Under the pieces are notes generated by a model that did not search any database, was not told the DNA's origin, and saw only the letters and a program-made list of their open reading frames with translations. From Flectobacillus roseus (GTDB lineage: Bacteria > Bacteroidota > Bacteroidia > Cytophagales > Spirosomataceae): a stretch of DNA of 64,000 nt. Both the position numbers and the translations under genes were made by a program. Below, piece by piece: positions 9,915 through 18,920 of this stretch. Position 1 is the stretch's first letter, and each line of letters begins with the position of its first letter. The stretch is taken from NCBI RefSeq assembly GCF_030056665.1, contig NZ_JASHIG010000008.1. The stretch is one strand, 5' to 3'.

Positions 9915-10317
9915 CTAAAAATTACCCCATCCTTTTGGAAGAGTCAAGGCTCCGTTAATCCTAAAATTAGGAATTTGAACAACTTTTGTAATTCCATATC
10001 CAGTAATACATGCAACTTTTATTGTATATTTTTGTTCCGCCTCTATAAATTTCATCTACCTCATATTTAAGAACTTCTTTTACTATATCTAGTATATTAG
10101 CAGAGTTCTTATTAAGAACAATCGATTACCATTGGTGCATTGAGTTTGAACTAGCTTCAATAAGATGATGAAGTTTATTGGGATTAGAAAAAACCTTTTT
10201 AACAACATCATTTATTGACTGAGAAATGATTTTACCTCCCTTTGAACATGAATTATGCCTACCTTATTTTGTAGGGAAGCTTACAGGGTGATGATTTCGT
10301 TCACTTTTTGCCAAATC
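9915..10317 (-). pseudogene. Degraded polymorphic-toxin C-terminal region
   Basis: Reading the minus strand gives a protein-like trail broken by in-frame stops (TAA at 10264-10266 and 10126-10128) and one frameshift near 10030-10045. Recognisable pieces in order are 'SERNHHPVSFPTK', 'HNSCSKGGKIISQS', 'VVKKVFSNPNKLHHLIEASS', 'ANILDIVKEVLKYEVDEIYR', then in the shifted frame 'QKYTIKVACITGYGITKVVQ' and the end 'GALTLPKGWGNF'. The ending and the tight link to a small acidic gene resemble toxin tips of secreted polymorphic toxins. No N-terminal delivery region remains nearby, so this is an orphan cassette. The exact toxin family is not recognised. Confidence 0.5.
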
Positions 10318-10805
10318 TCATAAACTGAATATATTCACAAACTCATTAAGCTTTTTTTTCAAATCTTCACTGGAATATATCGTAGATTCTGAAAAATTAT
10401 AAAATTCAAAATACATGTCATTAGATGTATTGGCCAACACTAATAAAATTTCATGTAACAGCAAATCAACTGTCCCTAATCCGTTACTCCAATAATCTAT
10501 CATAAAATATTTGTAATTACTATCCAATAACTCCCCGTTTAGTTTGTATTTTGCTAGTTGCACATGGCTAAAAAAAAGGGAATGTCCATCCACGTTCATT
10601 TCATGTTCGTATGGGATGCTATCTTTTTGAAAAAAAACTTCGTATTCAAATTCATTTTCATCCGTATTTCCATAATAATGTATATTAAAGTTAATTTTTT
10701 TTTGATAGCGCTATTGATTACACATGTTATTAAATCATCAACATCGATATTTTTTTTTGAATGTACTGCTAATAGTGCCGTAGTATAACGAAAGGAGTAA
10801 ATCAT
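10318..10805 (-). pseudogene. Frameshifted small gene, possible second immunity protein
   Basis: Two overlapping minus-strand frames form one gene broken at a nine-A run (minus strand, about 10692-10700). The first frame reads MIYSFRYTTALLAVHSKKNI up to 'VINSAIKKK'. The second, after a one-base shift, continues 'INFNIHYYGNTDENEFEYEV', 'HSLFFSHVQLAKYKL', and ends 'EFVNIFSL'. Joined, it would be a protein of about 162 residues. One extra A, or two fewer, in the run restores the frame, so this may be a real slippage mutation, phase variation, or a sequencing error. Small size and position beside the toxin remnant suggest an immunity-like protein, but no family is recognised. Confidence 0.5.
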
Positions 10806-11014
10806 GCAAATTGTAAGCTTTCCTCAAAATAATACCACTTGTTTATTGTTAGGATTTATAAAGTAGACATCCTTATTGTCAAAATATTTAAAAAACTAGG
10901 CAATTGCTTTCAATTTGCTATTTCCACACAATAGGAATACCCTACGACCTTTGATGTTTATTCAAGAAGAACCGCTTCGCTATACCTTCCTACAATCATC
11001 AAATATGATTGCTT

Positions 11015-14000
11015 TTACTTCATCATTTCCACGGGGAAATCGTTCCCTAGTCCATAGCTAGCTGGATATTGCGGTGTTCCGCTGTACTTTTTCATGAGTT
11101 CGGGTACTTGTACCTGAATAAAGTTTTTGAGTCCATTTACCGTAATCATTTTATTGTTGGCTGCTTGTCCTTTTAGGGCTTGAAGTAACACATACGTAAA
11201 AGCACCGTGACCGAGTGTAGCAAATTCATTGGCGAATTGCTTAGAACCCGATGCCGCCATCCAATGAGTTCCTGTACTTCTTGCCACGACGGCTAAACTC
11301 TTTTGTTGATTGGCATCCGCCGCAATTAGTTGCTCGAAAGCACCAGCACTTTGACAGGCATCCAAAATAAATACTTGTTTTTGTGCCTGAATATTAACAG
11401 CATATCCTTGTAATTGCTTCGAAGGAATACCTTTCTGTAAAAGTATTTCATCTACATTTTTCAGGTCAGATACATCGGTTGGCACTAGATAAAACTCTTT
11501 GTTTTTATCCGAAATTACGCCGTGACCCGCATAATAAAATACAAACACATCCTGTGCTTTCGCCGTTTTTTGTACTTCTGTCAATGCATTTATAATCCCA
11601 TTTTTATCAGCCTTTGTATCAGTGACGAAATAGGTTTTTACGTTTGAAATAACCGTTTTCGCATCTTTTTCTATTTCATCTTTAAAGGCGGTTGCATCTG
11701 CAAGGGCATAGTTGAGCGATAATTTCTCATTCTGATATTGATTGATGCCAACAACAACTAAGTGGAGGGTTGCATTTTTATCAACAGCGTCGATAATACC
11801 ACCATCTTTTGAAACGTTTGGTTTGTTATTTGGCTGGTTTCCAGCTTTGTAATTCACAATAATTTCATCGGGCTGACTTTCTGTTCTTTGGCTGTTCAGG
11901 GCGATGGCTCTGAAAACATTCTGACCAGCTAATAGATTAATGGTATATTTCTTAGTATCTGTTCCCGTTGTATTGTCGGTTACGAATAAACCACGAGTAG
12001 CCAAATTCACGATTTTACCGTTATGAAATAACCTGATTTCATCAATTTTATCATTTTCGGCAGTAGCATTTACGGTTATTTCTGCAAGTCCTGTTGTGTT
12101 TTCGTAGATTGGCTTGCTATCGTCTTCAACGGTGAGGTTTCTTGTTTTTTGTTCATAAGAAATCTTACAAATTGGTGCTTTGTGCAAATCATCAAAATCA
12201 GCATCTACGGCAGGGAAACGTTCGCCAGCTAAAAGGCGGGGCAATAATTTGGGCGTATAATATTTTTCGTAAAGTATTTCTAAGGGAAAAGAGTTCACTC
12301 CTTTTACAAAGTATAAATCTTTTTGAGCATTTACGGAAGCATCGAACTGCCCATTAGGCGTAACAACCGCCCATTCGCCAGTCGAGGGAACTGGGTATAA
12401 AGTCGCTAAGAGTTCACGGGTTTGTAAATCCCAAAGTTTTATATTGTTTTCACGAGCGTTTGTGAATAAATAACGATTGTTTTTACTGAGAGTTACCCCT
12501 GCCACGGCATCGGTATAGGCCTTTATTGTTTTAGCCATATCCCATTGTTGTTGCTGGATATTGTAAAAATGTAACTCTCCATCATAGTTACTAGCAATCA
12601 AATAGTTTTCATCGGCTGTGAAAGTAGCCGAATAAAAAGTTTTTTTGCCATTGGGTAAAAGCTCTGGGATATCTATTGTTTTTCCTGTGCTGACTTCAAC
12701 GATTATTTGTCCATTACCCGACTGGCAAGTAAGGTATTTATCATTCATTGAAAATGTCAGCCTTCCGCCACCAACATATTTTTTGGGTAAAGTAATTTTC
12801 TTGACTAAGTTCCCTGTAGCTCCGTCTAGTAAGTCTATACTTGTAAATTCTCCAAAGGTATTGATTGTGGCGATTTGTTTAGAAGTATGAGCAAAAACAG
12901 CTTGATTAACTGCTTTTTTCCGCCATAAAATTTTCTTCGTTGTAACATCGGCTACAACCAATTTATCCTGATTGACACTATACTGATCTTCAATTTTTGG
13001 GTCTCTGTAATACGCTACATGGAAAAGATATTTATCATCGAAAGATAAGCCCATGTTGCTTGGCCTGCCTCCTCCTGCTTCGTAAAGAAAATCTTTATGA
13101 GCATTATTTGCTAAATCTATTTCAGTCCAGAAATCATATAATTTACTCCCTTTTTGATTAAGTTGTAAATGATATTCAAATGCAGGTTGGTTGGTCTGAA
13201 TTACTTTTCGCATTGCACCAGAAGACAAATCCCAAATGGCTGCTTTTTTATCAAATTCGATGAGTAATTGATTAGAAGATTCGGAAAGATGATGATAAAA
13301 AACTTCCTCTTTTGTAACTCCGACTAGCTTAGTAATAGTCTGACCATTCTCTGTACTGAGAAGGCTAAGATTTTTTTGTGTTCCGAGTAGGATCTTTTTC
13401 CCATCATCCGAAAAACGGATTACACCCCTTCTACTTCCATATTCACTGACATGGAAATCAGCTTGCTTTATACGCCAAATATCTTGTTTCGTTTCAAGGT
13501 TGACTAAGATTATTTCATTAGACGTATGAATAAAGATTTTCTTGCTGTCTGGCGAAAAACCTGCAAGGTTTAATATTTTGGTTTTGTATTCATTAGGATG
13601 AATGTATGAATAAATACGTTGACCTGTATTGATATCCAATATTTCCAATGAGTTATTGTTGCCTGCCATCAAGTAGCGTCCATCGGGCGAAAATCGAGTG
13701 AATTTTATTTCAAGAATCGGATCACTTGCATAACCGCTTTTTGCTAAATTAAAATTGAGTTCTTTGATGATTTCACCACTTGGTACTTTACATAATGTCA
13801 CATCATTTCCGAACGGAATCGAAATTGCATTTCTTTCATCCGAATAGTCTTGTTCAACCCCAAATTTGTTGATTCTAATAGTTCCTCTAAAGCCATTTTC
13901 ACGAGTGTAAATACTGGCATTACTTAACAAAAGACTTGATTTTCGGTGATAAGACCAATTCAGGCGGTTATGTTTATCTTTACCCGTATTATTAATTGGA

Positions 14001-14311
14001 CTTTGGCTGACCACATTTCCATTATAGTCTATTGTTTGGAATTTATATTGGTTCGTTACGATGTCAATCGTTTTATTATCCAGCCTAAAATCAGCGGCCA
14101 TTATATTGGGAAAACTTTGTAGTTGTTTTCCCGTACTTAATTCCCATAAAATCAGCACTTCGTTTTCTTCAACCGTTAAACCAACTTTATTATCAGGCGA
14201 AATCGAAGCCATCATTACCTCACTTTGCAAGCCCGATTTGATAACCAATTGAGGTTTCTGAGCAAAAAGTATCAATGGAAACAAGAGTAATAAGATTAAG
14301 CACTTCTTCAT
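11015..14311 (-). CDS. Secreted WD40-like / caspase-like (peptidase C14) protein
   Basis: Large exported protein of 1098 residues with an N-terminal signal peptide ('CLILLLLFPLILFAQ'). Residues about 25-650 form a beta-propeller-like series of WD40-type repeats ('LWELSTGKQLQ', 'LEILDINTGQRIYS', 'IKLWDLQTRELLATLY'). A linker of about 200 residues with Ig-like sequence follows. The C-terminal 250 residues are a caspase-hemoglobinase fold with catalytic His about 930 in 'YYAGHGV' and Cys about 986 in 'LDACQSAG'. It sits 31 bp after the papain-like gene on the same strand, forming an operon. The linker contains 'TRNLTVEDD', a motif also found twice in the papain-like neighbour. Probable Arg/Lys- or Asp-specific protease; target unknown. 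Confidence 0.85.
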   Translation of the reverse strand: MKKCLILLLLFPLILFAQKPQLVIKSGLQSEVMMASISPDNKVGLTVEENEVLILWELSTGKQLQSFPNIMAADFRLDNKTIDIVTNQYKFQTIDYNGNVVSQSPINNTGKDKHNRLNWSYHRKSSLLLSNASIYTRENGFRGTIRINKFGVEQDYSDERNAISIPFGNDVTLCKVPSGEIIKELNFNLAKSGYASDPILEIKFTRFSPDGRYLMAGNNNSLEILDINTGQRIYSYIHPNEYKTKILNLAGFSPDSKKIFIHTSNEIILVNLETKQDIWRIKQADFHVSEYGSRRGVIRFSDDGKKILLGTQKNLSLLSTENGQTITKLVGVTKEEVFYHHLSESSNQLLIEFDKKAAIWDLSSGAMRKVIQTNQPAFEYHLQLNQKGSKLYDFWTEIDLANNAHKDFLYEAGGGRPSNMGLSFDDKYLFHVAYYRDPKIEDQYSVNQDKLVVADVTTKKILWRKKAVNQAVFAHTSKQIATINTFGEFTSIDLLDGATGNLVKKITLPKKYVGGGRLTFSMNDKYLTCQSGNGQIIVEVSTGKTIDIPELLPNGKKTFYSATFTADENYLIASNYDGELHFYNIQQQQWDMAKTIKAYTDAVAGVTLSKNNRYLFTNARENNIKLWDLQTRELLATLYPVPSTGEWAVVTPNGQFDASVNAQKDLYFVKGVNSFPLEILYEKYYTPKLLPRLLAGERFPAVDADFDDLHKAPICKISYEQKTRNLTVEDDSKPIYENTTGLAEITVNATAENDKIDEIRLFHNGKIVNLATRGLFVTDNTTGTDTKKYTINLLAGQNVFRAIALNSQRTESQPDEIIVNYKAGNQPNNKPNVSKDGGIIDAVDKNATLHLVVVGINQYQNEKLSLNYALADATAFKDEIEKDAKTVISNVKTYFVTDTKADKNGIINALTEVQKTAKAQDVFVFYYAGHGVISDKNKEFYLVPTDVSDLKNVDEILLQKGIPSKQLQGYAVNIQAQKQVFILDACQSAGAFEQLIAADANQQKSLAVVARSTGTHWMAASGSKQFANEFATLGHGAFTYVLLQALKGQAANNKMITVNGLKNFIQVQVPELMKKYSGTPQYPASYGLGNDFPVEMMK

Positions 14312-14342
14312 AATGTTTTATTTGATAAGTTTGATAGGAATA

Positions 14343-15926
14343 CTAGTTGTGTTTAATTTCAATCATTAAAGGCACAACGCTACCAGTAGTTGGCGTAGCG
14401 GGATCATCATCAGCAACCGTTAAGTTTCGTGTTGAATGTCCTTTCGTACTAAAAGCAACACGATTTGTATCATACGTAATTTTAGCCTTATCAATCAGTT
14501 TATTCCCTAATACTGTTTTGATTTTGGTGCTCAAGGCACCTGTCATACCGTTCATTTTTTCGGCAATGGCTTTAGCATCCAATTTTTCAGCAGCGTATAA
14601 AATCAAAAGATAGTCTGTACCTTTTTGATTATCCAACTTGATAACCTTGGTGTCTGAAGGAAAAGCGATGGTACTGTTTGCCCCAACATGAGTTGAAGTA
14701 TTGTCATTAAAAGGTAAAATTCGATTTACTTGTCCCGTTAAATCCGTGGCAAAAGCATATACATATGCTTCGGCATCAACATTCATAAAGAAACGAAAAG
14801 CTGTACCACTCGTATAGGCATTTGCCATTGTATAAGCTACTAAATCTTCTTTAGGCCCTTGAATTTCTTCTTCAACGGTTAAATTTCTCGTGGAGGTTTT
14901 CCCAACATCCATATTTTCACCTGTATTTAGTTTGAACTCTATGTTACCACTCAAACTGAACGTGTACTCGGGTATCGGACTTGGTTTCGGTTGTGGCTCA
15001 GGACTTGGTTGAGGTTTGGGTGTGGGTTTTACTTCTACAGGAGCAGGAGTGTCAGTCGCTCCAAAAACCTGAATTGCCACGATACACCACTTAGCGTAAT
15101 CCTTGTATTTGATCCAAACATAGCCGTGGTCTGCCCAGTTAGCACCCCAGCTATTTAGTACTCTGAATGCTCCGCCAGCTTTGTTATCGTCGTAACCAAC
15201 AATGGCCATGGCGTGTCCGTTGTGTTTCCAATCATTTAGTACTTCATTGGGTGAAGGTTCCCAAACTTCTGACTTTATTTTGAAAAATGTTTCTGGCAAA
15301 TTAAAACCTGTAGAAACGGGCGAACCTTCTAAAAGTGCTTTCTTCGTCAAATCAATTCTTACTTGTTCGGGTTTTTCGTACTCTTTGATACCAGTAGCGT
15401 AAAGAATCGCAGCATCGGCAATACGATATTTAATGGCTTCTTTAGATATTTCTGGGGTGATGGGTAATCCACATTTATAAGGAACACTCTTCATCAATGC
15501 TTCACCTTTTTCAATCATAGTGAGCAAGGCCTTAATTGGATCTGCACCGTTTTGACAGTCAGTATCACCTGCTTTCTTGATTTGTTCATACAAGAAAGTA
15601 GGAGAAAAAGCATATTTATCAATCAGTGTTTTATCGGTAAGATTATGTGTTTTGGCATACAAAATAGTAGCAATTCCATAGCCATTGGCAAATGCCACAC
15701 AAGTACCATGATTCCCTTGGTCGCCAGGAGTAGGGCAATATTTTTCTAGTGAATGAGCTGCAGGCATCCCTCTAAAACTGCGTAAAGAAAGTTCTATTTT
15801 TTGAGGAGTAGCGGCAATTGTAGAGAGGTCGAAATTAGCCCCAGTCCCTTTTTGTTGTGAAAAGGTGAGACTTATTGTTGATGAACAGATGACTAAGAAT
15901 GCGATAAGGAAGTAGCTCTTTTTCAT
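14343..15926 (-). CDS. Secreted papain-like (C1A) cysteine protease with DUF4384-like tail
   Basis: Exported protein of 527 residues with a signal peptide (about 1-23). The protease domain (about 60-290) shows oxyanion Gln70 and catalytic Cys76 in 'DQGNHGTCVAFA', His238 in 'NGHAMAIVGYDD', and Asn258 in 'LNSWGANW', so all four papain residues are present. A Pro-rich linker (about 293-319) leads to a C-terminal domain with 'FFMNVDAEAYVYAFATDLTG' and 'ILPFN', typical of DUF4384. That domain is bracketed by two 'TRNLTV' motifs (about 346-351 and near the C-terminus). It is the first gene of a two-gene operon with the caspase-like protein. Likely periplasmic or surface-located; substrate unknown. 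Confidence 0.85.
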   Translation of the reverse strand: MKKSYFLIAFLVICSSTISLTFSQQKGTGANFDLSTIAATPQKIELSLRSFRGMPAAHSLEKYCPTPGDQGNHGTCVAFANGYGIATILYAKTHNLTDKTLIDKYAFSPTFLYEQIKKAGDTDCQNGADPIKALLTMIEKGEALMKSVPYKCGLPITPEISKEAIKYRIADAAILYATGIKEYEKPEQVRIDLTKKALLEGSPVSTGFNLPETFFKIKSEVWEPSPNEVLNDWKHNGHAMAIVGYDDNKAGGAFRVLNSWGANWADHGYVWIKYKDYAKWCIVAIQVFGATDTPAPVEVKPTPKPQPSPEPQPKPSPIPEYTFSLSGNIEFKLNTGENMDVGKTSTRNLTVEEEIQGPKEDLVAYTMANAYTSGTAFRFFMNVDAEAYVYAFATDLTGQVNRILPFNDNTSTHVGANSTIAFPSDTKVIKLDNQKGTDYLLILYAAEKLDAKAIAEKMNGMTGALSTKIKTVLGNKLIDKAKITYDTNRVAFSTKGHSTRNLTVADDDPATPTTGSVVPLMIEIKHN

Positions 15927-16325
15927 GAAATGAATGATTAGTTTTTAAGGATAAGGCTATTAATTTCTAAGATAAAGATGGGAAAAGCAGGGAGAATAAG
16001 CAAATGAATTGATTCCAGACTTATCAATTGAGACATAAATGGGTACTGAATGAGTCTTAAAGACGGTTTTACTTTTTATACCAGTTAGTTCAACTATCAA
16101 ATAAAATGTCACCTGAATCTTCTTTGTTACTGTTTTTAAGCAAGTGACAATAAATTGTCATACTGAATCAGGTTTTGAGGTACAAAAATAAAAATTGAAT
16201 TTCGTGTTGAGTAAACACGCTAAATTCTGCTTGGCCTAAAGTTGTATTTGCATAAAGAATCTCGAACAATACCAAGAGTGAAGGATGGTGTTTATTAGGG
16301 TATTATGATCGAAATTTGACCACTC
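15927..16325. other. Intergenic region upstream of the protease operon
   Basis: About 400 bp with no supported gene. It must hold the minus-strand promoter of the protease operon. No conserved -7/-33 pair or operator was convincing. It ends where the first palindromic repeat element begins. Confidence 0.45.
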
Positions 16326-16478
16326 ACCAGTGCCGACTTTCTAGCCAGTACTTACTCAATATAAGGCTTCTAATCCTTTTTATCACACTACTATTGCAGG
16401 GTAAACCTACAATGAAAGTCAGCTTCTGGATAAAGTTCAGAGAAAAAATGGGTATTGGCTAGGAAGCCCGCATCCGCG
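16326..16478 (+). repeat. Palindromic array repeat E1 (variant middle)
   Basis: Multi-hairpin repeat of about 153 bp. The left end is a diverged form of CGCTAGTGCTGGCTTCCTAG and the right end, near 'tattggctaggaagccc', is its inverted partner. The middle is the variant seen again in E6 ('aaggcttctaatccttttta', 'ggtaaacctacaatgaaagt'). Same orientation as the other seven copies. Confidence 0.75.
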
Positions 16479-16531
16479 TGTGTAAACCCTATAAAAGTGA
16501 AAGCTACTTACAACCTTTTTTGTTAAAGAAG

Positions 16532-16539
16532 TATCTTTG
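16532..16539 (+). promoter_or_regulatory. Candidate -7 promoter element (TATCTTTG)
   Basis: Matches the Bacteroidota TAnnTTTG -7 box, about 66 bp ahead of the lipoprotein ATG. It is conserved in the duplicated copy at 18845. The -33 box is weak, so this is only a candidate. Confidence 0.4.
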
Positions 16540-16605
16540 GTTTAATCTTATCATTAAACTTAAAATTTAACGAGAATTAAATTTTCATCGTTTACTTACA
16601 CAAAA

Positions 16606-16971
16606 ATGAAAACACAATCTACACTTATTTTACTATTGTTATTTACGCTGTCTATAAGCTGTAAAGACGAGGAGGTTTCACCACAAAAAGCTATTTTAGG
16701 AAAATGGGAATTCATTGGTATCGGTAATGGACGAATAGAAGCGCCATCTGGCGTAAAATGGTATTATGAATATTTTGAAGATAGCCTCCGCTTGCACTAT
16801 CAATCTTCCACTGGTCAGATAGTTAAAACAAAATATTATTGGGAAAATAGTGGGTTTCTGAATACAGAAGGGACTACTTATAAATGTGTATTTTACAGAG
16901 ATACAATGCAGCTAGACTATGTTCATATAAATGCCATCTTTATGTCAAGCTTTTTCAAACGGATTAGATAA
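16606..16971 (+). CDS. Small lipoprotein, duplicated copy 1
   Basis: Secreted lipoprotein of 121 residues with signal 'LILLLLFTLSISC' and lipidated Cys19. The mature part starts with 'ILGKWEFIGIGNGRIEAPSG', a pattern of lipocalin-like or 'copper-resistance-like' small beta-barrels in Bacteroidota, but I assign no function. It is about 80% identical by eye to the gene at 18921, and both copies are exactly 121 residues. Promoter region, gene and trailing half-repeat are all duplicated, so the pair arose from a segment duplication of about 0.75 kb. The gene is alone between repeats E1 and E2. Confidence 0.8.
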   Translation: MKTQSTLILLLLFTLSISCKDEEVSPQKAILGKWEFIGIGNGRIEAPSGVKWYYEYFEDSLRLHYQSSTGQIVKTKYYWENSGFLNTEGTTYKCVFYRDTMQLDYVHINAIFMSSFFKRIR

Positions 16972-17020
16972 TTACAATGCTAGTTCAAGTCATCTCAATA
17001 ATGAAGTTTGGAGAGAAGAA

Positions 17021-17075
17021 CTCTGGATAGAATCCAGAGAAAAAATGGGTACTGGCTAGGAAGCCAGCAGCAGCG
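17021..17075 (+). repeat. Palindromic array repeat E2 (right half only)
   Basis: Right half of the array repeat: hairpin 'ctggatagaatccag', then 'agaaaaaatgggtactggct' and the terminal arm ending 'ccagcagcagcg'. The left half is absent, as in E4. Confidence 0.8.
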
Positions 17076-17089
17076 TGTGCATGATGTTT

Positions 17090-17145
17090 TTTTTAGTATT
17101 AGAGAGCGTTTATCCCAAAAGATAAACGCTCTCTAATACTAAAAA
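17090..17145. repeat. 25-bp perfect inverted repeat abutting a stop codon
   Basis: Arms 17090-17114 and 17121-17145 are perfect inverted copies ('AGTATTAGAGAGCGTTTATC' is the core) around a six-base loop. It ends exactly one base before the stop codon of the minus-strand gene at 17146. The T run is on the outer 5' side, the opposite of a classic intrinsic terminator, so it may be an RNA-stabilising or processing hairpin, or a mobile-element footprint. Confidence 0.85.
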
Positions 17146-18384
17146 CTACTCACTAATTCTCAATTGCAAGTCTTTCACAAGGATAGGAGTTGAATTGATA
17201 TTGTTTTTGATGAATACTTCTAAATAATCTCCTTGGTTAATTTCAGCGATGGTTTCTAAGATTAACTGAAATCCTTCCCCTTTTCCTCCTACAGCTATAG
17301 ATGAATTAGGCGCTATTTGGAGTAAACCATTCTTATAAATTGCTATTGATAAATCAGAATTGGCTTCTGGTGTTTTTCCTCCTACATTGGCATAAATGCG
17401 AGCATTCAATGTTCTTTTGCCCGTATAGGTAACTCGATTTGCTGTAGCAACAAAACCATCAGCTTTCATGGTTGTTGTCTCACCTGCTATTTTCGTAAAT
17501 AAATTAGGAGAAATTAGTTTCGTCACAGCCGTATTTTCATTCATGTACAGAAAGGCGTAAGGTTTTGTATCAGGTAAACCAGCCCCATTTTGTCTCATTT
17601 CCCAACCAGGCGTATGAGAATCAAATCCACTAATAAGCACGGCTGGTCCTCTAAATAAATTACCATTCATCCTTGCCTGATCGACCTTTGCCTTCTCATG
17701 AAATTTTATAGCAGTACTTCCTGAAAAAACGAAATAGTTATTCGACATATCAATGTCATTTGCTTCAAAATCGGCTAAAAACTCAATGCCAACCCCTGAA
17801 GATATTCCAGTAATGTAATTGTAGGCACTACAAAACTTACCTGTTGTTCCTGTCACCTTCAAACCATCTTTACATCTCCAAAAGTTGGTCGTAATAAACA
17901 TTGAGTTGAACCCACTAAATCTTCCTACACCTCCGCTAGCAACTCTAGGCGCTTCTACTACTGAATTCCCTGCTAATAAATTGAGGGCTTTAGTACCTGT
18001 ATTATCCTCAAAATCGTATGCTGTAGTAGCAGCACTTAATGGGATAACACAAACCTTTTCCAAATAAACATCGACATCTAAACTTCTGAGCACAGCTCCT
18101 TTAGTAGCTGAAATAATTCGGTCTTTTCCTGGGTCTAAGCCTCGTAAGCCTGCACCATTTAAGTTTATACTATTCTGTCCTATGTCAACAGAACCCGAAA
18201 TGATATATACCTTGGCAGAATTGAGGGTTATTACGCCGTTTTGAGGACTGGGCAAGTCACTGAGTGCGTCCACATAAACAATACTAGAAGGTAGGGGGTG
18301 TGTAAGATCTTTTTGAGCAAATGAAGTATTTAAGGCACAAAAAAATAAGAGCATTGAACTAATGCTTGTAAGGATGTGATTCAT
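17146..18384 (-). CDS. Secreted beta-helix-like protein of unknown function
   Basis: Exported protein of 412 residues with a signal peptide ('SSMLLFFCALNTSFAQ'). The middle (about 60-270) has the spaced Asn/Gly-rich turns of a right-handed parallel beta-helix ('INLNGAGLRGL', 'NYITGISSGVGIEFL', 'DIDMSNNYFVFSGSTAIKF'). The last 100 residues look like a jelly-roll ('LNARIYANVGG', 'LSIAIYKNGLLQ', 'GDYLEVFIKN'). This layout recalls phage tailspike or structural proteins and surface adhesins. No catalytic triad is visible. It is the only gene between repeats E2 and E3 and is antisense to the duplicated lipoprotein genes on either side, so it may have been carried in as a module. Confidence 0.7.
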   Translation of the reverse strand: MNHILTSISSMLLFFCALNTSFAQKDLTHPLPSSIVYVDALSDLPSPQNGVITLNSAKVYIISGSVDIGQNSINLNGAGLRGLDPGKDRIISATKGAVLRSLDVDVYLEKVCVIPLSAATTAYDFEDNTGTKALNLLAGNSVVEAPRVASGGVGRFSGFNSMFITTNFWRCKDGLKVTGTTGKFCSAYNYITGISSGVGIEFLADFEANDIDMSNNYFVFSGSTAIKFHEKAKVDQARMNGNLFRGPAVLISGFDSHTPGWEMRQNGAGLPDTKPYAFLYMNENTAVTKLISPNLFTKIAGETTTMKADGFVATANRVTYTGKRTLNARIYANVGGKTPEANSDLSIAIYKNGLLQIAPNSSIAVGGKGEGFQLILETIAEINQGDYLEVFIKNNINSTPILVKDLQLRISE

Positions 18385-18640
18385 AATAGTTTTTTTAATA
18401 ATGTATTTATTAATGATTAAATATGCTATTTATTAGAATGATAGCAGCGGGAAAATAAACAGAATAAGGATTAATATATTGTTTATCAAAGGATTATATT
18501 GTTGCTATCAAGCAATAAAGATTTATTTGAAATGAAAAACATTTCCAACGCATACAGTATTAACTAAATATTAGCTGTGTTGGATTTAAAAAAGTACATT
18601 TTTTTTTCCAGTACCCGTGCTAGGTACTAAGGATACCCCC

Positions 18641-18788
18641 GCTAGTGCTGGCTTCCTAGCCAGTACTAACACGTTCTAAGGATTCTAATCCTACTATAAA
18701 AATCAACTCAATAGTAAATTTTTTAAAAGAAAGCTTCTGGATAGAATCCAGAGAAAAAATGGGTACTGGCTAGGAAGCCAGTACCAGC
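18641..18788 (+). repeat. Palindromic array repeat E3 (full copy)
   Basis: Full 148 bp copy. The left arm CGCTAGTGCTGGCTTCCTAG and right arm TACTGGCTAGGAAGCCAG are inverted, each also folding into its own small hairpin (CTGGCT/AGCCAG). Two inner hairpins, GGATT/AATCC and CTGGAT/ATCCAG, lie between. A looser 'gtacccgtgctaggtac' hairpin precedes it. Confidence 0.85.
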
Positions 18789-18844
18789 AAGGGTGTAAAG
18801 CCTATAAAAGTGAAAGCTACTTACAACCTTTTTTGTTAAAGAAG

Positions 18845-18852
18845 TATCTTTG
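18845..18852 (+). promoter_or_regulatory. Candidate -7 promoter element (TATCTTTG), duplicated copy
   Basis: Same element and context as at 16532, conserved through the duplication while nearby bases have changed. Located about 69 bp before the preferred ATG. Confidence 0.4.
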
Positions 18853-18920
18853 GTTTAATCTTATCATTTAACTTAAAATTTAACGAGAATTAGATTTTCA
18901 TCGATCCTACTTACATGAAA

